Shown piece after piece: positions 47,491 to 55,905 of a DNA stretch of 64,000 nt. Below the pieces are notes generated by a model. The model had not been told where the DNA came from. It ran no database searches and was given only the letters and a program-made list of their open reading frames with translations. Location: positions 124,001-188,000 of the forward strand of contig NZ_SMLK01000003.1 in NCBI RefSeq assembly GCF_004681975.1. The letters are read 5' to 3'. The translations under genes and the position numbers were made by a program. Source of the stretch: Ramlibacter humi (GTDB lineage: Bacteria; Pseudomonadota; Gammaproteobacteria; Burkholderiales; Burkholderiaceae_C). Numbering within the stretch: position 1 is the stretch's first letter; every line of letters begins with the position of its first letter.

Positions 47491-48750
47491 TCAGGCCTCG
47501 TCCTTCTCGCCGGGCTCGTACAGCGTCTCGCGGCCCATGCGGTCCAGCACCAGCTCGGCGGTCCATGGCAGCATCAGCGAGCCGCAGCGGCTGTCGCGGT
47601 AGATGCGCTCCAGCGGCAGGTGCTTCATCATCCCCTGGCCGCCGCAGGTGCGGATGGCCAGCCGCGCCAGGTCGTTGGCGCCTTCCATCACGGTGTACTG
47701 CGCCGCGTACAGGCGCATGCGTTCGTCCTTGCCCGGGTTGGGCCGCGCTTCGCGGATGGCGCGCAGGAAGATGCTCTTCAGGTTCTCCAGCTGGATGCGC
47801 ATCTGCGCCACCGCCACCTGTTTGGTGGGGTACATGCGGCGCTTGACCGGCGGCTCGCCTTCCACTTCGCCGCGCAGGTACTTCACGGTGAAGTCGTACG
47901 CCGCGTTCGCGAGGCCCAGGTAGGTGGGCGCCAGCGTAAAGAACATCGCCGGCCAGGTTTGCGCGCCCTTGAAGTACACGCCGCGCGGCATGAGTTGTTC
48001 GTCGTCGGAGACGAACACGTCCTGGAAGGTGAGGTTGCGGCTCACGGTGCCGCGCATGCCCAGCGGGTTCCACTCGCCACTGATGGCGAACCCCTTGCTG
48101 TCGGCGGGCACGGCCAGGTACAGCGTGTCACGCGGGTCGGGCTTCACGCCTTCGCGGTCTTCGGTGCACAGGATGCCGTAGTAGTTGGCCGCGCCGGACA
48201 GCGAAGCGAAAATCTTGCGCCCGTTGACGATCCACCCGCCATCGACCTTGCGTGCGGTGGTGCCGAAAGGCGCGCGGCCCGCGGCGGCGGCGCTGCCTTC
48301 GGAGAACGGCTGCGCGTAGATGGCGCCGTCCTGCACCACACGGCGGAAATGCAGTTCTCGCCGGCGCACGTGCTCGGCGCGCTGCTCTTCGGTCATCGGC
48401 ACGCCGTCGGCCAGCACGCCGGTCCACATGGTGGAGCAGATGTGCATGTTCCACGTCAGCGCCGTCGCGCCGCAGAAGCGGCCGATCTCGGCGGCCACCA
48501 TCATGTAGGTCGCGTAATCCGAGCCTCCGCCACCGTGGTCCTTGGGCACACACAGCGCCAGCAGGCCGCTGTCGCGCAGGTCTTCGTAGTTGGCGAACGG
48601 GAAGGTGGCGGTCTCGTCCCATTGGCGTGCCCGCGGCGCGAACTTCCGCTCGCCCAGTTCGTGCGCCAGCGACAGCAGCGACCGCTGCTGCGCCGTGAGT
48701 TCGGTGTCGCCGACGGCGGGCGTGAAGCCCAGGCTCTGCATCGCGTCCAT
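47491..48750 (-). CDS. acyl-CoA dehydrogenase-fold flavoprotein, possibly a group D monooxygenase
   Basis: 419 residues of the acyl-CoA dehydrogenase fold: N-terminal helices (LTAQQRSLLSLAHELGERKF), flavin region IYAQPFSEGSAAA and WIVNGRKIFASLSGAANYYG, and a C-terminal helical domain ending in RTCGGQGMMKHLPLERIYRD. Where dehydrogenases have the catalytic Glu of YEGT, this protein reads SRCGSLMLPWTAEL, so the usual base is absent. Related-fold flavin monooxygenases (DszC, HpaB group) use reduced FMN from a separate reductase, and a flavin reductase gene lies in the divergent unit. ATG 48750 chosen; last gene of a four-gene operon, 14 bases after the serine hydrolase. Confidence 0.8.
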   Translation of the reverse strand: MDAMQSLGFTPAVGDTELTAQQRSLLSLAHELGERKFAPRARQWDETATFPFANYEDLRDSGLLALCVPKDHGGGGSDYATYMMVAAEIGRFCGATALTWNMHICSTMWTGVLADGVPMTEEQRAEHVRRRELHFRRVVQDGAIYAQPFSEGSAAAAGRAPFGTTARKVDGGWIVNGRKIFASLSGAANYYGILCTEDREGVKPDPRDTLYLAVPADSKGFAISGEWNPLGMRGTVSRNLTFQDVFVSDDEQLMPRGVYFKGAQTWPAMFFTLAPTYLGLANAAYDFTVKYLRGEVEGEPPVKRRMYPTKQVAVAQMRIQLENLKSIFLRAIREARPNPGKDERMRLYAAQYTVMEGANDLARLAIRTCGGQGMMKHLPLERIYRDSRCGSLMLPWTAELVLDRMGRETLYEPGEKDEA

Positions 48751-48764
48751 GCTTGCTTGTCTCC

Positions 48765-50003
48765 TCAATTGCGTTCGGGCCTGCCGCCCAGCGACTGCAG
48801 CACGCCGCGCCACAGCGCTTCGCGCTCTTCGTAGGGCTGCGGGTCCTGCCTGCCGCTGGCCTGCTCCCACACCGACGTCAGCACCAGCACGATGCCGGTG
48901 CCCGGCTGAACGTAGACCGTCTGGCCGTGCACGCCTTGCAGCGCGAACGTGCGCTCGCGCATCGGCGCCAGCCAGAACTGGTAGCCGTAGCCCCAGTACG
49001 GCGTGGCGCGCCCCGGCTGGAATGCAGCGGGCTGGCGTTTCACGTCGGTGGCGTCCATCAGGTAATCGCGCGGCACGACTTGCCGGCCATTCGCCTGGCC
49101 GTCATGCGCCAGCAGCAGCCCGAGGCGTGCCCAGTCGCGCAGGGTGGCGTTGAAGTAGCCGTGGTGGCCTTCCTGGCCGTCGCGGCCGATGCGCCAGAAC
49201 GCCTCGTGCTCCGCGCCCATCGGCTTCCACAGCCAGTCCTGCGTCAGCTCACCGACGCTGCGCCCGGTGGCGCCGGCCACCACGCGGCCCAGCACGTCGG
49301 TCTCGGCGCTGGCATAGACGAACTTCTCGCCAGCAGGCGAATGGCGGTCGGAGATGCCGCGCAGCACGTCGATCGAACCACGCGGGTTGTTGGCGAATGC
49401 GTAGCTGAGCCGGGCGATGTCGTCGGTGCCGTCGTAGCGTTCGGTGAACGTCAGCCCCGAAGACATGCGCAGCAGCTGCCGGATGGTCGTGGCACCGTAA
49501 GCGGTGCCTTCCAGGTCCTTGACGTAGCGTTGCGCCGGGTCATCGAGCGACGCGATGTCGCCGCGCGCGTTGGCGATGCCGACGAGCAGCGACACCACGC
49601 TCTTGGCCATGGAGAACGACAGGAAGCGCGCGTCCGGCCGGCGGCCGTAGCGGTAATGCTCCGCGACGACCTGGCCGTCCTTCAGCACGATCAGCCCGGT
49701 GGTGCGCTGGCGCTCGAGGTACTCGTCCAGCGAGTAGCCGATGTTGCGGTACCGGTAGCGAATGGCGGGTGGCGACGCCATCGGCGGCAACGGCATCGGC
49801 TGCGCGGACGCCGCCACGCGGCGCACCAGGACACCGCGAACCTGGTCCAGCGCCGACCACGACCCCACGCGGTAAGGGTTGGCGTACCAGGTCTCGCGCG
49901 TGCCGACCGGATAACCCAGGTCCTTGCCCAGGCGTGCTTCGTCGGGCTCGGCCTGCGCGGCGCAGGCGGCCACGGCCAGGACGGCGGCGAGTGCGGCCTT
50001 CAT
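48765..50003 (-). CDS. exported serine hydrolase, beta-lactamase class C / NylB-like
   Basis: 412 residues with signal peptide MKAALAAVLAVAACAAQA. Active-site SxxK is FLSFSMAKSVVSLLVG, the YxS element FVYASAETDVLGR, and the third box GVHGQTVYVQPG. The SMAKS arrangement with HYRYGRRPDARFLSFSM upstream is typical of the 6-aminohexanoate-dimer hydrolase (NylB) side of the family, which cleaves amides. In this operon, after NicX- and NicD-like genes, an amide hydrolase acting on maleamate or another ring-opening product is a possibility, although the signal peptide places it in the periplasm, which argues against that. Four bases separate it from the upstream hydrolase gene. Confidence 0.85.
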   Translation of the reverse strand: MKAALAAVLAVAACAAQAEPDEARLGKDLGYPVGTRETWYANPYRVGSWSALDQVRGVLVRRVAASAQPMPLPPMASPPAIRYRYRNIGYSLDEYLERQRTTGLIVLKDGQVVAEHYRYGRRPDARFLSFSMAKSVVSLLVGIANARGDIASLDDPAQRYVKDLEGTAYGATTIRQLLRMSSGLTFTERYDGTDDIARLSYAFANNPRGSIDVLRGISDRHSPAGEKFVYASAETDVLGRVVAGATGRSVGELTQDWLWKPMGAEHEAFWRIGRDGQEGHHGYFNATLRDWARLGLLLAHDGQANGRQVVPRDYLMDATDVKRQPAAFQPGRATPYWGYGYQFWLAPMRERTFALQGVHGQTVYVQPGTGIVLVLTSVWEQASGRQDPQPYEEREALWRGVLQSLGGRPERN

Positions 50004-50007
50004 GCGC

Positions 50008-50796
50008 TCAGTGCAACAGCTGCCGCGGCAGGTTCAGGAAGTTGAGCACCGCGGCGTCGAATTCGTCGGGCGCTTCCAGGTTCTGCAGGTGGCCGATGCC
50101 GGCCATCTCGAGATAGGTGCTGCCGACGATGGACTGCCCCATCTTCTTCATGACGGCCGGCGGCGCATTGCGGTCGTGCTCGCCCGCGATCAGCAGCGTG
50201 GGCACGTGGATCTGCGGCAGCTGTGCGCGCCGGTCGAAGGTGACCAGCGCCTCCAGCGCGCGGCGGTACGTCGACGGGTTCACCTGCGACATGCAATGGT
50301 GCGCCAGGCGCACGCCTTCGGGGAGCGAACCGGGGCCGATCATCTGCGGCACCAGCACTTCGGCCAGCTGCGCCATGGTCTTGCCCGCGTCGAGCGGCGC
50401 GGTGCGAGAGGCGATGAACTCGCGCTGCCAGTCGCCATCGGGCTTGCCGAACGAAGGTGAGGTGCCGCACAGCACCAGGCGGCTGACCAATTCCGGCCGG
50501 CGCACCAGCACTTCCTGCGCCACCATGCCGCCCATGCTGTGGCCGATCAGCACGACCTGCTTGCAGCGCAGGCCTTCGATCAGCGTGATGCAGCTTTCGG
50601 CCAGGCCCTTGAAGGTGTAGGGCTCGATGGGGGCGCTGCGGCCGTAGCCCGGCATGTCCCAGGCCACCGCGCGGTAGCCCGCCGAGGCCAGCGATTCCAC
50701 CTGCGGCGCGAACGAGAGATGGCCGCCGCCGATGCCGTGCAGCATCAGCACGGTGGGGCCGGAACCCAGGGTCGTGAACGTCGGCAGCACGCTCAT
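50008..50796 (-). CDS. alpha/beta hydrolase, NicD-like (N-formylmaleamate deformylase candidate)
   Basis: 262-residue alpha/beta hydrolase: oxyanion motif LMLHGIGGGHLSF, nucleophile elbow VVLIGHSMGGMVAQ, acid in IAGEHDRNAPP and catalytic His in AGIGHLQNLEAP. Its ATG overlaps the nicX stop by ATGA, a coupled pair. In nicotinate breakdown NicD removes the formyl group from the N-formylmaleamate made by NicX, and a hydrolase in this position fits that job; the sequence alone only shows the fold. Confidence 0.8.
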   Translation of the reverse strand: MSVLPTFTTLGSGPTVLMLHGIGGGHLSFAPQVESLASAGYRAVAWDMPGYGRSAPIEPYTFKGLAESCITLIEGLRCKQVVLIGHSMGGMVAQEVLVRRPELVSRLVLCGTSPSFGKPDGDWQREFIASRTAPLDAGKTMAQLAEVLVPQMIGPGSLPEGVRLAHHCMSQVNPSTYRRALEALVTFDRRAQLPQIHVPTLLIAGEHDRNAPPAVMKKMGQSIVGSTYLEMAGIGHLQNLEAPDEFDAAVLNFLNLPRQLLH

Positions 50797-51836
50797 GCGA
50801 GAAGGCGCCCTTCTTCCACGACCTTCTGGCCATCCAGGGCCACGGTGCAGTTGCGCATCGGCAGGTCGAAGTGGCCGCGGGTGTGCCGCCCCGCCACTTC
50901 GTTGGCGCCGGTGCTGTAGAGGAAGTTGCCGGCGAAGGCGCGCAGCTCGGTGCCGTTGAAGTCGCGCTTGTCGTAGAGGGCCATGCTGTCCCAGCGCGCG
51001 GCTTCGTTCAGGCCCCAGCCCACGTGGCTGACCGCATACGCCTCGCGGTCGCCCCAGGCTTCGAAGTGGCTGCGCATCAGCTCGGCATCGACGCCGCGGC
51101 CGTCGATGCGCGTGACGTGGTCGGCTTCGACGGTGAGCGTCACCGCTTGTTCCAGGTAGCGCTTGAAGGTGAGGTTGACGTCGCCCGGTGCAAGCACCAG
51201 CTTGCCGTTGACCGCACCCTTCGCCGGAAACGCGAGCGCCAGCCCGCCGGGCCAATGCGTGATCGTGCCGGGGCGCGTGGTGTAACCCCAGTTGCCACCG
51301 GCCACCGCGCCTTCCAGCGAGATGGTGAGCTCGGTGCCGGCCGCCGAAGTGACGCGCATCTGCTTCGCGGCGCGCAACCGCTTGACGTGGTCCTTGACCC
51401 TTAGCTCCATCGAGCTATCGTCCGAAGGGGCCAGCCGCGCGAGCGCCTCCGGGTGTTCGTTGCTCACGTAGAGCACGCGCGCGCCGCCTTTCAGGATGGC
51501 GGGAAGTTCGGGCGCGTGCATCAAACCTTCGACGGTGCAGTCCACCACCAGTGTGCTGCCGGCCAGCGCGGCGATGGCCGGCGCGATGCCCTGCAACGCT
51601 TCCGATGCGCCGGTGGACCGCGCGGGCGGCCCGTTGTGCACGGATGGGGACGGCATCACCACGCCGAACACACGTGCGCCGATGCACGCGGCGGCCAGCT
51701 CAGCCAGTTGCACGAGCACCGGCCGGCTCTGGCTTTCGCTGAGCACGGCCACCGTGTCGCCGTGCTGGAGCGCGCAACGCCGCAGCACGTTTTCGAAGGC
51801 CTGCAGCCAGTCGGATTCGATTCGCTCCTGCAACAT
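50793..51836 (-). CDS. nicX: 2,5-dihydroxypyridine 5,6-dioxygenase family protein
   Basis: 347 residues, matching the ~350 of NicX, a non-heme iron extradiol dioxygenase of M29-peptidase-like fold that opens 2,5-dihydroxypyridine to N-formylmaleamate. Recognised by TITHWPGGLALAF, LAPGDVNLTFKRYLEQAVTL, AYAVSHVGWGLNEAARWDSM, LRAFAGNFLYSTGANEVAG and HFDLPMRNCTV, which line up with remembered NicX sequence, including the His of the SHVGWGL and HFDLPMRN blocks. The ATG at 51836 is chosen because GGAGG lies 5 bases before it; in-frame ATG and TTG further up overlap the palindromic operator. First gene of a four-gene operon. Confidence 0.85.
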   Translation of the reverse strand: MLQERIESDWLQAFENVLRRCALQHGDTVAVLSESQSRPVLVQLAELAAACIGARVFGVVMPSPSVHNGPPARSTGASEALQGIAPAIAALAGSTLVVDCTVEGLMHAPELPAILKGGARVLYVSNEHPEALARLAPSDDSSMELRVKDHVKRLRAAKQMRVTSAAGTELTISLEGAVAGGNWGYTTRPGTITHWPGGLALAFPAKGAVNGKLVLAPGDVNLTFKRYLEQAVTLTVEADHVTRIDGRGVDAELMRSHFEAWGDREAYAVSHVGWGLNEAARWDSMALYDKRDFNGTELRAFAGNFLYSTGANEVAGRHTRGHFDLPMRNCTVALDGQKVVEEGRLLA

Positions 51837-51861
51837 GCGGCCTCCGGTTTGATCCATACTA

Positions 51862-51875
51862 CATGAAATTTCATG
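51862..51875. promoter_or_regulatory. perfect palindrome, probable MarR-family operator
   Basis: CATGAAATTTCATG is a perfect 14-bp palindrome in the short gap between the divergent nicX and flavin-reductase genes, the only AT-rich spot nearby. CATACT at 51855-51860 could be the -10 for the rightward gene. A MarR gene lies in the rightward unit, so this is a likely shared operator. Confidence 0.7.
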
Positions 51876-51886
51876 CAAAACCGCCG

Positions 51887-52396
51887 ATGAGCCCGCCCCC
51901 CAAGGCCCAGCCGCCCGCCTTCTCGCCCAAGGAGTTCCGCTCCGCGCTCGGCATGTTCGCCACCGGGGTGACCATCGTGACGGCCACCACGGCGGAAGGC
52001 CAACCCATCGGGCTGACGGCCAACTCGTTCAACTCGGTGTCGCTGGATCCGCCGCTGGTGCTGTGGAGCCTGGCGCGCGCGGCGGCTTCGCTGCCCGCCT
52101 TCAGCACCGGTTCGCACTACGCCATCCACATCCTCGCGGCCGACCAGAAGCTGCTGGCCGAGAAGTTCGCCATCAAGGGCGCCGACCGCTGGAGCGGCGT
52201 GGACTACGCCACGGGCGTCGGCAATGCGCCGCTGATCACCGGCGCCGCGGCCATCTTCGAATGCTTCAACCGCAGCCGCTACGAGGAAGGCGACCACGTC
52301 ATCTTCGTCGGCGAGGTGGAGCGCGTGACGTACAAGCCCGGCGCCGCGCCGCTCCTGTTCCACGGCGGCCGCTTCTACACCGAGCTGCCGCTGTAA
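51887..52396 (+). CDS. flavin reductase family protein (HpaC-like)
   Basis: 169-residue split-barrel flavin reductase that supplies reduced FMN or FAD to a partner monooxygenase. Visible: FRSALGMFATGVTIVTATT, PIGLTANSFNSVSLDPPLVL, YAIHILAADQKLLAEKFA and DHVIFVGEVERV, the standard family blocks. The ATG at 51887 is preferred to one at 51863 that lies inside the palindromic operator. It overlaps the next gene by one base (TAATG). The likely partner is the acyl-CoA-dehydrogenase-fold protein at the end of the divergent operon; this is inference. Confidence 0.88.
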   Translation: MSPPPKAQPPAFSPKEFRSALGMFATGVTIVTATTAEGQPIGLTANSFNSVSLDPPLVLWSLARAAASLPAFSTGSHYAIHILAADQKLLAEKFAIKGADRWSGVDYATGVGNAPLITGAAAIFECFNRSRYEEGDHVIFVGEVERVTYKPGAAPLLFHGGRFYTELPL

Positions 52397-52833
52397 TGGA
52401 GCGGTTCGTCGACAACTACCTGGGCTATCTCCTGGGCCAGGCGAATCACGCGCTGTACAAGGACTTCGACGCGCAGGTGCGCGCGCGCGGGCTCAGCTCC
52501 ATCGAGTGGCGCACGCTCGCGACGCTGCACGACGGCGGCCCGCTCACCGTCAGCCAGCTGGCGCACGAGGTGCTGTCCAAGCAGCCCACCGTCACCAAGC
52601 TGGTCCAGCGAATGGCCGACCAGGGCTGGGTCGCGCTGCAGGCCGATCCGGCCGACCAGCGCCGCACGCTGGTGAGCGCCACCGCGGCCGGCCGCCGCCT
52701 GGTGAAGCCGCTGGTGGAACAGGCCAAGGCGCACGAGGCGAAGCTGCTGCGCGCGTTGGGCGCCACCGAGAAAAAGGCGCTGCGCTCGCTGCTGGAAAAG
52801 CTCGTCGCGCACCAGGCCGAACACCGCGTGTAG
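52396..52833 (+). CDS. MarR-family transcriptional regulator
   Basis: 145 residues with the MarR winged helix: SSIEWRTLATLHDGGPLTVS, QLAHEVLSKQPTVTKLVQRM and the wing DQGWVALQADPADQRRTLVS. The start ATG shares its A with the stop of the flavin-reductase gene, giving tight coupling. It probably controls the divergent pyridine-type operon through the 14-bp palindrome at 51862-51875, as NicR does in nicotinate clusters; the effector would be a pathway intermediate. Confidence 0.9.
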   Translation: MERFVDNYLGYLLGQANHALYKDFDAQVRARGLSSIEWRTLATLHDGGPLTVSQLAHEVLSKQPTVTKLVQRMADQGWVALQADPADQRRTLVSATAAGRRLVKPLVEQAKAHEAKLLRALGATEKKALRSLLEKLVAHQAEHRV

Positions 52834-52894
52834 CACCATCGTTGTCGGTAGCGGACCCCAAGCGGCATCGCGCCTGCGCCGCTAGCATCGACGG

Positions 52895-53791
52895 ATGAGC
52901 GAACGAAAACACCACCTCGACGGGCTGGCCGTCGGGCTTCTCATCGCCTGCTGCCTGTTCTGGGGCTTCCAGCAGATCCTGATCAAGACCACGGTGGGTG
53001 AGGTTCCGCCCCTGTGGCAGGCCTCGATCCGGTTCGTCTGCGCCACCGGTCTGCTGTGGGCGTGGTGCGCCATCCGCGGCGTGTCGCTCTTCGGCCGCGA
53101 CGGCACGCTGCGCGCCGGCCTGCTGGCGGGCGCGTTGTTCGCCGGCGAGTTCTGCTGCATCTACCTGGGCCTGCGCGACACCACGGCATCGCGCCTGACG
53201 GTGTTCCTCTACACCTCGCCCTTCGTCGTCGCGCTGCTGATGCCGCGCGTGGTGCCGACGGAGAAGCTGCATGGCGTGCAATGGGCCGGCCTGCTCATCG
53301 CCTTCGTCGGCGTGGCGGTCGCTTTCGGCGAGGGCTTCATGGGCCACACCACCGCACGCCAGTTGCGCGGCGACGCGCTGGCCCTGGTGGCCGGCACGTT
53401 GTGGGGCCTGACGACGCTGGTGATCCGCGGATCGAAGCTGGGAAGCGCGTCGGCCGAGAAGACGCTGTTCTACCAAGTGGCAGTCACGGCGGCCGTGGTG
53501 CCGTTCCTGTCGCTGGCCTGGGGCGAGCCCTGGTCGTTCAGCTATTCCGCGCAAGCGTGGGGTTCGCTGGCGGCGCAGACCATCATCGGCGCCTTCGCCA
53601 GCTACCTGGCGTGGATGTGGCTGCTGCGGCACTACCCGGCGACGCAGATGGCTTCGTTCACCTTCCTCACGCCGGTGTTCGCGCTGGTGTTCGGCGTCGT
53701 GCTGCTGCACGAGCCGCTGACGGTGCAGCTGATGCTGGCGCTGGCCGGCGTGGCCGCCGGCATCGTGCTGGTGAACCGGAAGCGCAGCTGA
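52895..53791 (+). CDS. DMT superfamily transporter (EamA domains)
   Basis: Third EamA-type transporter of the window, 298 residues, ten helices, e.g. GLLIACCLFWGFQQILIK, LRDTTASRLTVFLYTSPFVV and TFLTPVFALVFGVVLLHEPL, with a short cytoplasmic tail NRKRS. The ATG is 6 bases after TAGCAT (52883-52888), indicating its own leaderless transcript although it follows the MarR gene by 61 bases. Could move a substrate or product of the neighbouring N-heterocycle operon; that is inference. Confidence 0.85.
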   Translation: MSERKHHLDGLAVGLLIACCLFWGFQQILIKTTVGEVPPLWQASIRFVCATGLLWAWCAIRGVSLFGRDGTLRAGLLAGALFAGEFCCIYLGLRDTTASRLTVFLYTSPFVVALLMPRVVPTEKLHGVQWAGLLIAFVGVAVAFGEGFMGHTTARQLRGDALALVAGTLWGLTTLVIRGSKLGSASAEKTLFYQVAVTAAVVPFLSLAWGEPWSFSYSAQAWGSLAAQTIIGAFASYLAWMWLLRHYPATQMASFTFLTPVFALVFGVVLLHEPLTVQLMLALAGVAAGIVLVNRKRS

Positions 53792-53795
53792 CGGG

Positions 53796-55808
53796 TCAGG
53801 CCGCCGCGCGTTGCGCCTGCTGGCGCTCGCGCGCCAGCTGCTCGTACCAGCCCAGGCAACCCGGGTTGGCCATCGCGTCGCGGTTCACCACTTTCTCCAG
53901 CGGCTGGCCCAGCAGCAGCTTCTTGATCGGTAGTTCCTGCTTCTTGCCCGAGAGCGTGCGCGGGATCTCGGCGACCTGGTAGATCTGGTCGGGCACGAAG
54001 CGCGGGCTGAGGGCGCGGCGGATCGCGTCGTTGAGTTTCTGGCGCAGCGCGGTGTCCAGCGCCACGCCGGGACGCAGCACCACGAACAGCGGCATCCAGC
54101 TGTCGCGGCCCAGGTATTCCAGGTCGACCACCATGGAGTCCAGCACTTCCGGCAAAGCTTCTACCGCGCTGTAAAGCTCGCTGGTGCCCATGCGCAGGCC
54201 GTGGCGGTTGATCGTCGCGTCGCTGCGGCCATAGATGATGCAGCCGCCGTCGGCCGTCACCTTCAACCAGTCGCCATGGCGCCAGACGCTGGGGTAAGTG
54301 TCGAAGTACGAGGACAGGTATCGCTTGCGGCCTTCGTCGTTCCACAGGTACAGCGGCATCGAAGGGATGGGCCTGGTGCACACCAGCTCGCCCACTTCGT
54401 TGACCACCGGCCGGCCTTGTTCGTCCCACGCTTCCACCGCGCAGCCGAGCAGGCGGCACTGCATCTCGCCCGGCACCAGCGGCAGTTCGCGGTTGCCGCC
54501 GATGAAGGCGCCGGCGAAGTCGGTGCCGCCGGAGATGTTGGCCCACCACATGCCGGGCTTGCCCATGGCCGCGAACTGCGCGTTGACCCAGCGCTGCACG
54601 TCTTCGGACAACGGCGAGCCGGTGGTGCCCAGCGCGCGCACCGACTTCAATCCGCGGATGGCGGGCAGGTCCACGTTGGCCTTCATGCAGTTGGCGAAGA
54701 ACGCCGCGCCCGCGCCGAAGAACGTGGTGCCCACCTCGGCGCCGAAGCGCCACAGCGTCGACCAGTCCGGCGCCTCGCGCGGGCCCGCGGGGCTGCCGTC
54801 GAACAGGCAGCAGGTGGTGCCGTTCATCAGCGCCGCCATCTGCGCGTTCCACATCACCCAGCCGGTGCTGCTGTACCAGTGGTAGCGCTCGCCCCAGTTG
54901 TTGGGCAGGTAGCTGCAGCCGATGTCGCTGTGCAGCACCAGGTGCGCCAGCATCACCAGCATGATGCCGCCGTGCCCGTGCACGATCGGCTTGGGCAGGC
55001 CGGTGGTGCCGCTGGAGTACACGATCCAGATCGGGTGCTCGAACGGCACCCACTCGGGTTCGAACGCCCTCGTCGCCTGGTCGTCGCGCGCGACCGCATC
55101 GTGGTACCAGGCGTCGGCCTTCAGCGTGCCCGTGCCCAGGTTGCGCAGGCCCACCAGGTGCTTCACGCTCGGCAGTTCCGCGCGCAGCTGCGCCACCACG
55201 TCGGCGCGGTCGTAGTCCTTGTGGCCGTACGTCACGCCGTCACAGGCGATCAGCACCTTGGGCTCGATCTGGCGGAAACGGTCCAGCACCGCGTTGGTGC
55301 CCATGTCGGGCGCGCAGATGCTCCAGATGCCGCCCAGGCTGACGACGGCGAGGAAGGCGACGATGGCTTCGGGCACGTTGGGCAGGTACGCGGCGACGCG
55401 ATCACCCTTTCGCAAGCCGTGCGCCTTCAGGTGCAGCGCCAGCGAAGCGACTTGGCGGCGCAGGTCCAGCCATGACAGGTCCCGCTTGTCACCTTTCTCG
55501 TTGCGGGCGATCAGTGCCGGGAAGCCGGCGGCATGCGCCGCGTCCACGTGCCGCAGCACCTGCCGCGCGTAGTTCACCTGCGCGCCGGGGAACCACACCG
55601 CGCCGGGCATCTTCGCGTCGGCCAGCACGGCCGAGTGCGGCGTCGGCGACTCGATGCGGAAGGCGTCCCAGATGCTCTGCCAGAACTCGTCCAGGTCATC
55701 GATGGACCAGCGCCACAGCTCGTCGTAGCTGGCGAACTCCAGGCCGCGGTGCTCGCGCAGCCAATCCTGGTACAGCCGGATCTGGGGAACGAAAGGCGGT
55801 CGGGTCAT
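53796..55808 (-). CDS. acetoacetate-CoA ligase
   Basis: Acyl-adenylate-forming ligase activating acetoacetate to acetoacetyl-CoA, 670 residues, as usual for this family. N terminus YQDWLREHRGLEFASYDELW; AMP-binding motifs IVYSSGTTGLPKPIVHGHG, ISGGTDFAGAFIGGN, the hinge YGRSDATINRHGLRMGTSELY and the C-terminal catalytic Lys in RTLSGKKQELPIKKLLLG. Cytosolic; links ketone bodies or PHB-derived acetoacetate to central metabolism. ATG at 55808 rather than an upstream in-frame one lying in the promoter. Divergent from a TetR gene over 97 bases that contain the TTCGCACGATCGTGCTAA operator-like element. Confidence 0.93.
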   Translation of the reverse strand: MTRPPFVPQIRLYQDWLREHRGLEFASYDELWRWSIDDLDEFWQSIWDAFRIESPTPHSAVLADAKMPGAVWFPGAQVNYARQVLRHVDAAHAAGFPALIARNEKGDKRDLSWLDLRRQVASLALHLKAHGLRKGDRVAAYLPNVPEAIVAFLAVVSLGGIWSICAPDMGTNAVLDRFRQIEPKVLIACDGVTYGHKDYDRADVVAQLRAELPSVKHLVGLRNLGTGTLKADAWYHDAVARDDQATRAFEPEWVPFEHPIWIVYSSGTTGLPKPIVHGHGGIMLVMLAHLVLHSDIGCSYLPNNWGERYHWYSSTGWVMWNAQMAALMNGTTCCLFDGSPAGPREAPDWSTLWRFGAEVGTTFFGAGAAFFANCMKANVDLPAIRGLKSVRALGTTGSPLSEDVQRWVNAQFAAMGKPGMWWANISGGTDFAGAFIGGNRELPLVPGEMQCRLLGCAVEAWDEQGRPVVNEVGELVCTRPIPSMPLYLWNDEGRKRYLSSYFDTYPSVWRHGDWLKVTADGGCIIYGRSDATINRHGLRMGTSELYSAVEALPEVLDSMVVDLEYLGRDSWMPLFVVLRPGVALDTALRQKLNDAIRRALSPRFVPDQIYQVAEIPRTLSGKKQELPIKKLLLGQPLEKVVNRDAMANPGCLGWYEQLARERQQAQRAAA

Positions 55809-55877
55809 GCGGGGGAGCGTAGCGCGGCGCGGCGGCAGACGCCTCGGCGGCAACCCGGATCACGGTCGGCTTGCGAT

Positions 55878-55895
55878 TTCGCACGATCGTGCTAA
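55878..55895. promoter_or_regulatory. TetR operator-like palindrome, site 1
   Basis: TTCGCACGATCGTGCTAA contains a perfect 12-bp palindrome GCACGATCGTGC. It overlaps the TAAAGT -10-like hexamer (55893-55898) of the TetR gene and lies 70 bases from the acetoacetate-CoA ligase start. An almost identical element is at 56557-56574. Confidence 0.7.
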
Positions 55896-55905
55896 AGTGC
55901 GCCGC

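Noticed and set aside
51863-51886. Upstream ATG as the start of the flavin reductase
   Set aside because: It lies inside the 14-bp palindrome and would make the operator coding; the family blocks begin well after the ATG at 51887.
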